Positions 20,851 through 21,455 of a stretch of DNA of 21,455 nucleotides are shown in pieces. Every line of letters starts with the position of its first letter. Within the stretch, counting starts at the first letter, position 1. The position numbers and the translations under genes are program-made. This DNA is from CAYLJO01 sp964383905 (lineage in GTDB: Bacteria; Acidobacteriota; Blastocatellia; Pyrinomonadales; Pyrinomonadaceae). Below the pieces are notes generated by a model. The model saw only the letters and a program-made list of their open reading frames with translations, made no database searches and had not been told where the DNA came from. Location of the stretch: assembly GCA_964383905.1 (NCBI GenBank), contig CAYLJO010000107.1, positions 1 to 21,455 of the forward strand. Direction: 5' to 3'.

Positions 20851-21455
20851 ATGGCAGAAGTCACGGCGGGAGCAGTTAAGTCGCTCCGCGAGAAAACCGG
20901 CGCAGGGATGATGGAGTGCAAAAACGCGCTCACCGAAGCAGGCGGCAACGAGGACCAGGCGGTCGAGATTTTACGTAAGCGGGGCCTGGCATCGGCCCGC
21001 AAGAAGGAAGGGCGGATCGCCGCCGAAGGCGCCGTCGGCTCCTACATTCACATGGGCGGCAAAGTTGGTGTGCTCGTTGAAGTGAATTGCGAGACCGATT
21101 TCGTCGCGCGTAGCGAAGAGTTTCAGCAACTCGTCAAAGACGTCGCGATGCATATCGCGGCCGCCGAACCGCGCTACGTCTCCCGCGCCGAAGTTCCCGC
21201 CGGGGCGCTCGACAAGGAACGTGAGATCGCGCGTGCGCAGGCCAGGAACGACCCGAAGAACGCCAACAAGCCTGACCAGGTCATTGATAAAATTGTCGAG
21301 GGCCGCTTGAACAAGTTCTATGAGGAGGCCGTGCTCCTCGATCAGCCTTTCGTCAAAGACCCGGCTAAAACGGTCGGCGATCTCGTGACCGAGAAGGTCG
21401 CGACGATCAAAGAGAACATCACGATCCGCCGCTTCACGCGTTACAAAATGGGTGA
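20851..21455 (+). CDS. tsf: Translation elongation factor Ts (3' end beyond window)
   Basis: The first 201 codons of EF-Ts, the guanine-nucleotide exchange factor for EF-Tu. The N-terminal UBA-like domain has LREKTGAGMMECKNALTEAG near residues 12-31, and the core has the EF-Tu-contacting CETDFVARSEEF near 80-91. The sequence continues to ITIRRFTRYKMG at the window edge, which resembles the C-terminal end of the short EF-Ts form (about 200-220 residues), so few residues should be missing. GGGGGA at 20839-20844 precedes the ATG at 20851. It follows rpsB, as in nearly all bacteria. Confidence 0.97.
   Translation, partial: MAEVTAGAVKSLREKTGAGMMECKNALTEAGGNEDQAVEILRKRGLASARKKEGRIAAEGAVGSYIHMGGKVGVLVEVNCETDFVARSEEFQQLVKDVAMHIAAAEPRYVSRAEVPAGALDKEREIARAQARNDPKNANKPDQVIDKIVEGRLNKFYEEAVLLDQPFVKDPAKTVGDLVTEKVATIKENITIRRFTRYKMG

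Overview
The window looks like a chromosomal segment of an Acidobacteriota-type bacterium, most likely of the Blastocatellia/Pyrinomonas group. This is inferred from gene content: bacillithiol genes (bshC and a YpdA-type reductase) next to mutL, an ACT-domain malic enzyme, an M48 protease and a ribosomal protein block, together with moderately high GC. It is not a database result. No rRNA, tRNA, CRISPR array or insertion sequence was seen.

Region 1 (about 1-4280, accessory). Six unrelated one-gene units lie on the + strand: a macrodomain-like protein resembling the MavL family, a small coiled-coil protein, an unrecognised 136-residue protein, a SAM methyltransferase, a zinc-ribbon membrane protein, and a HAD phosphatase gene broken by an apparent internal deletion. 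The gaps are long and carry inverted repeats. The gap at 2161-2255 folds like an integron attC recombination site, with the stop codon of the preceding gene inside its first box. A weaker similar structure follows the methyltransferase. The stretch may be a remnant of a gene-cassette array.

Region 2 (4281-10454, thiol metabolism and repair). A - strand operon runs from a DapA-superfamily aldolase (closest in motifs to 4-hydroxy-2-oxoglutarate aldolase) to bshC (GTGA overlap) to mutL. Divergent from it are a 54-residue ORF and a ypdA-like gene. BshC makes bacillithiol and YpdA would reduce its disulfide, so two bacillithiol genes sit about 1.3 kb apart. The ypdA leader is a heptamer tandem repeat with a perfect 16-bp inverted repeat.

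Region 3 (10473-16627, - strand). This holds an NAD(P)-malic enzyme with an N-terminal ACT domain, a Rossmann/DUF2520 protein, and a 1209-residue P-loop ATPase that resembles the large BREX-type ATPases but has no BREX partner genes nearby. The last two genes overlap and are probably co-transcribed.

Region 4 (16628-21455, + strand). This holds a secreted or periplasmic M48 metalloprotease, a strong hairpin terminator, a near-consensus sigma-70 promoter, then rplM-rpsI, rpsB and the start of tsf. RpsB starts at TTG, has a long disordered C-terminal tail, and its leader can form a pseudoknot that encloses a short ORF. Degenerate 7-bp tandem repeats recur in gaps before mutL, ypdA, rpsB and tsf.
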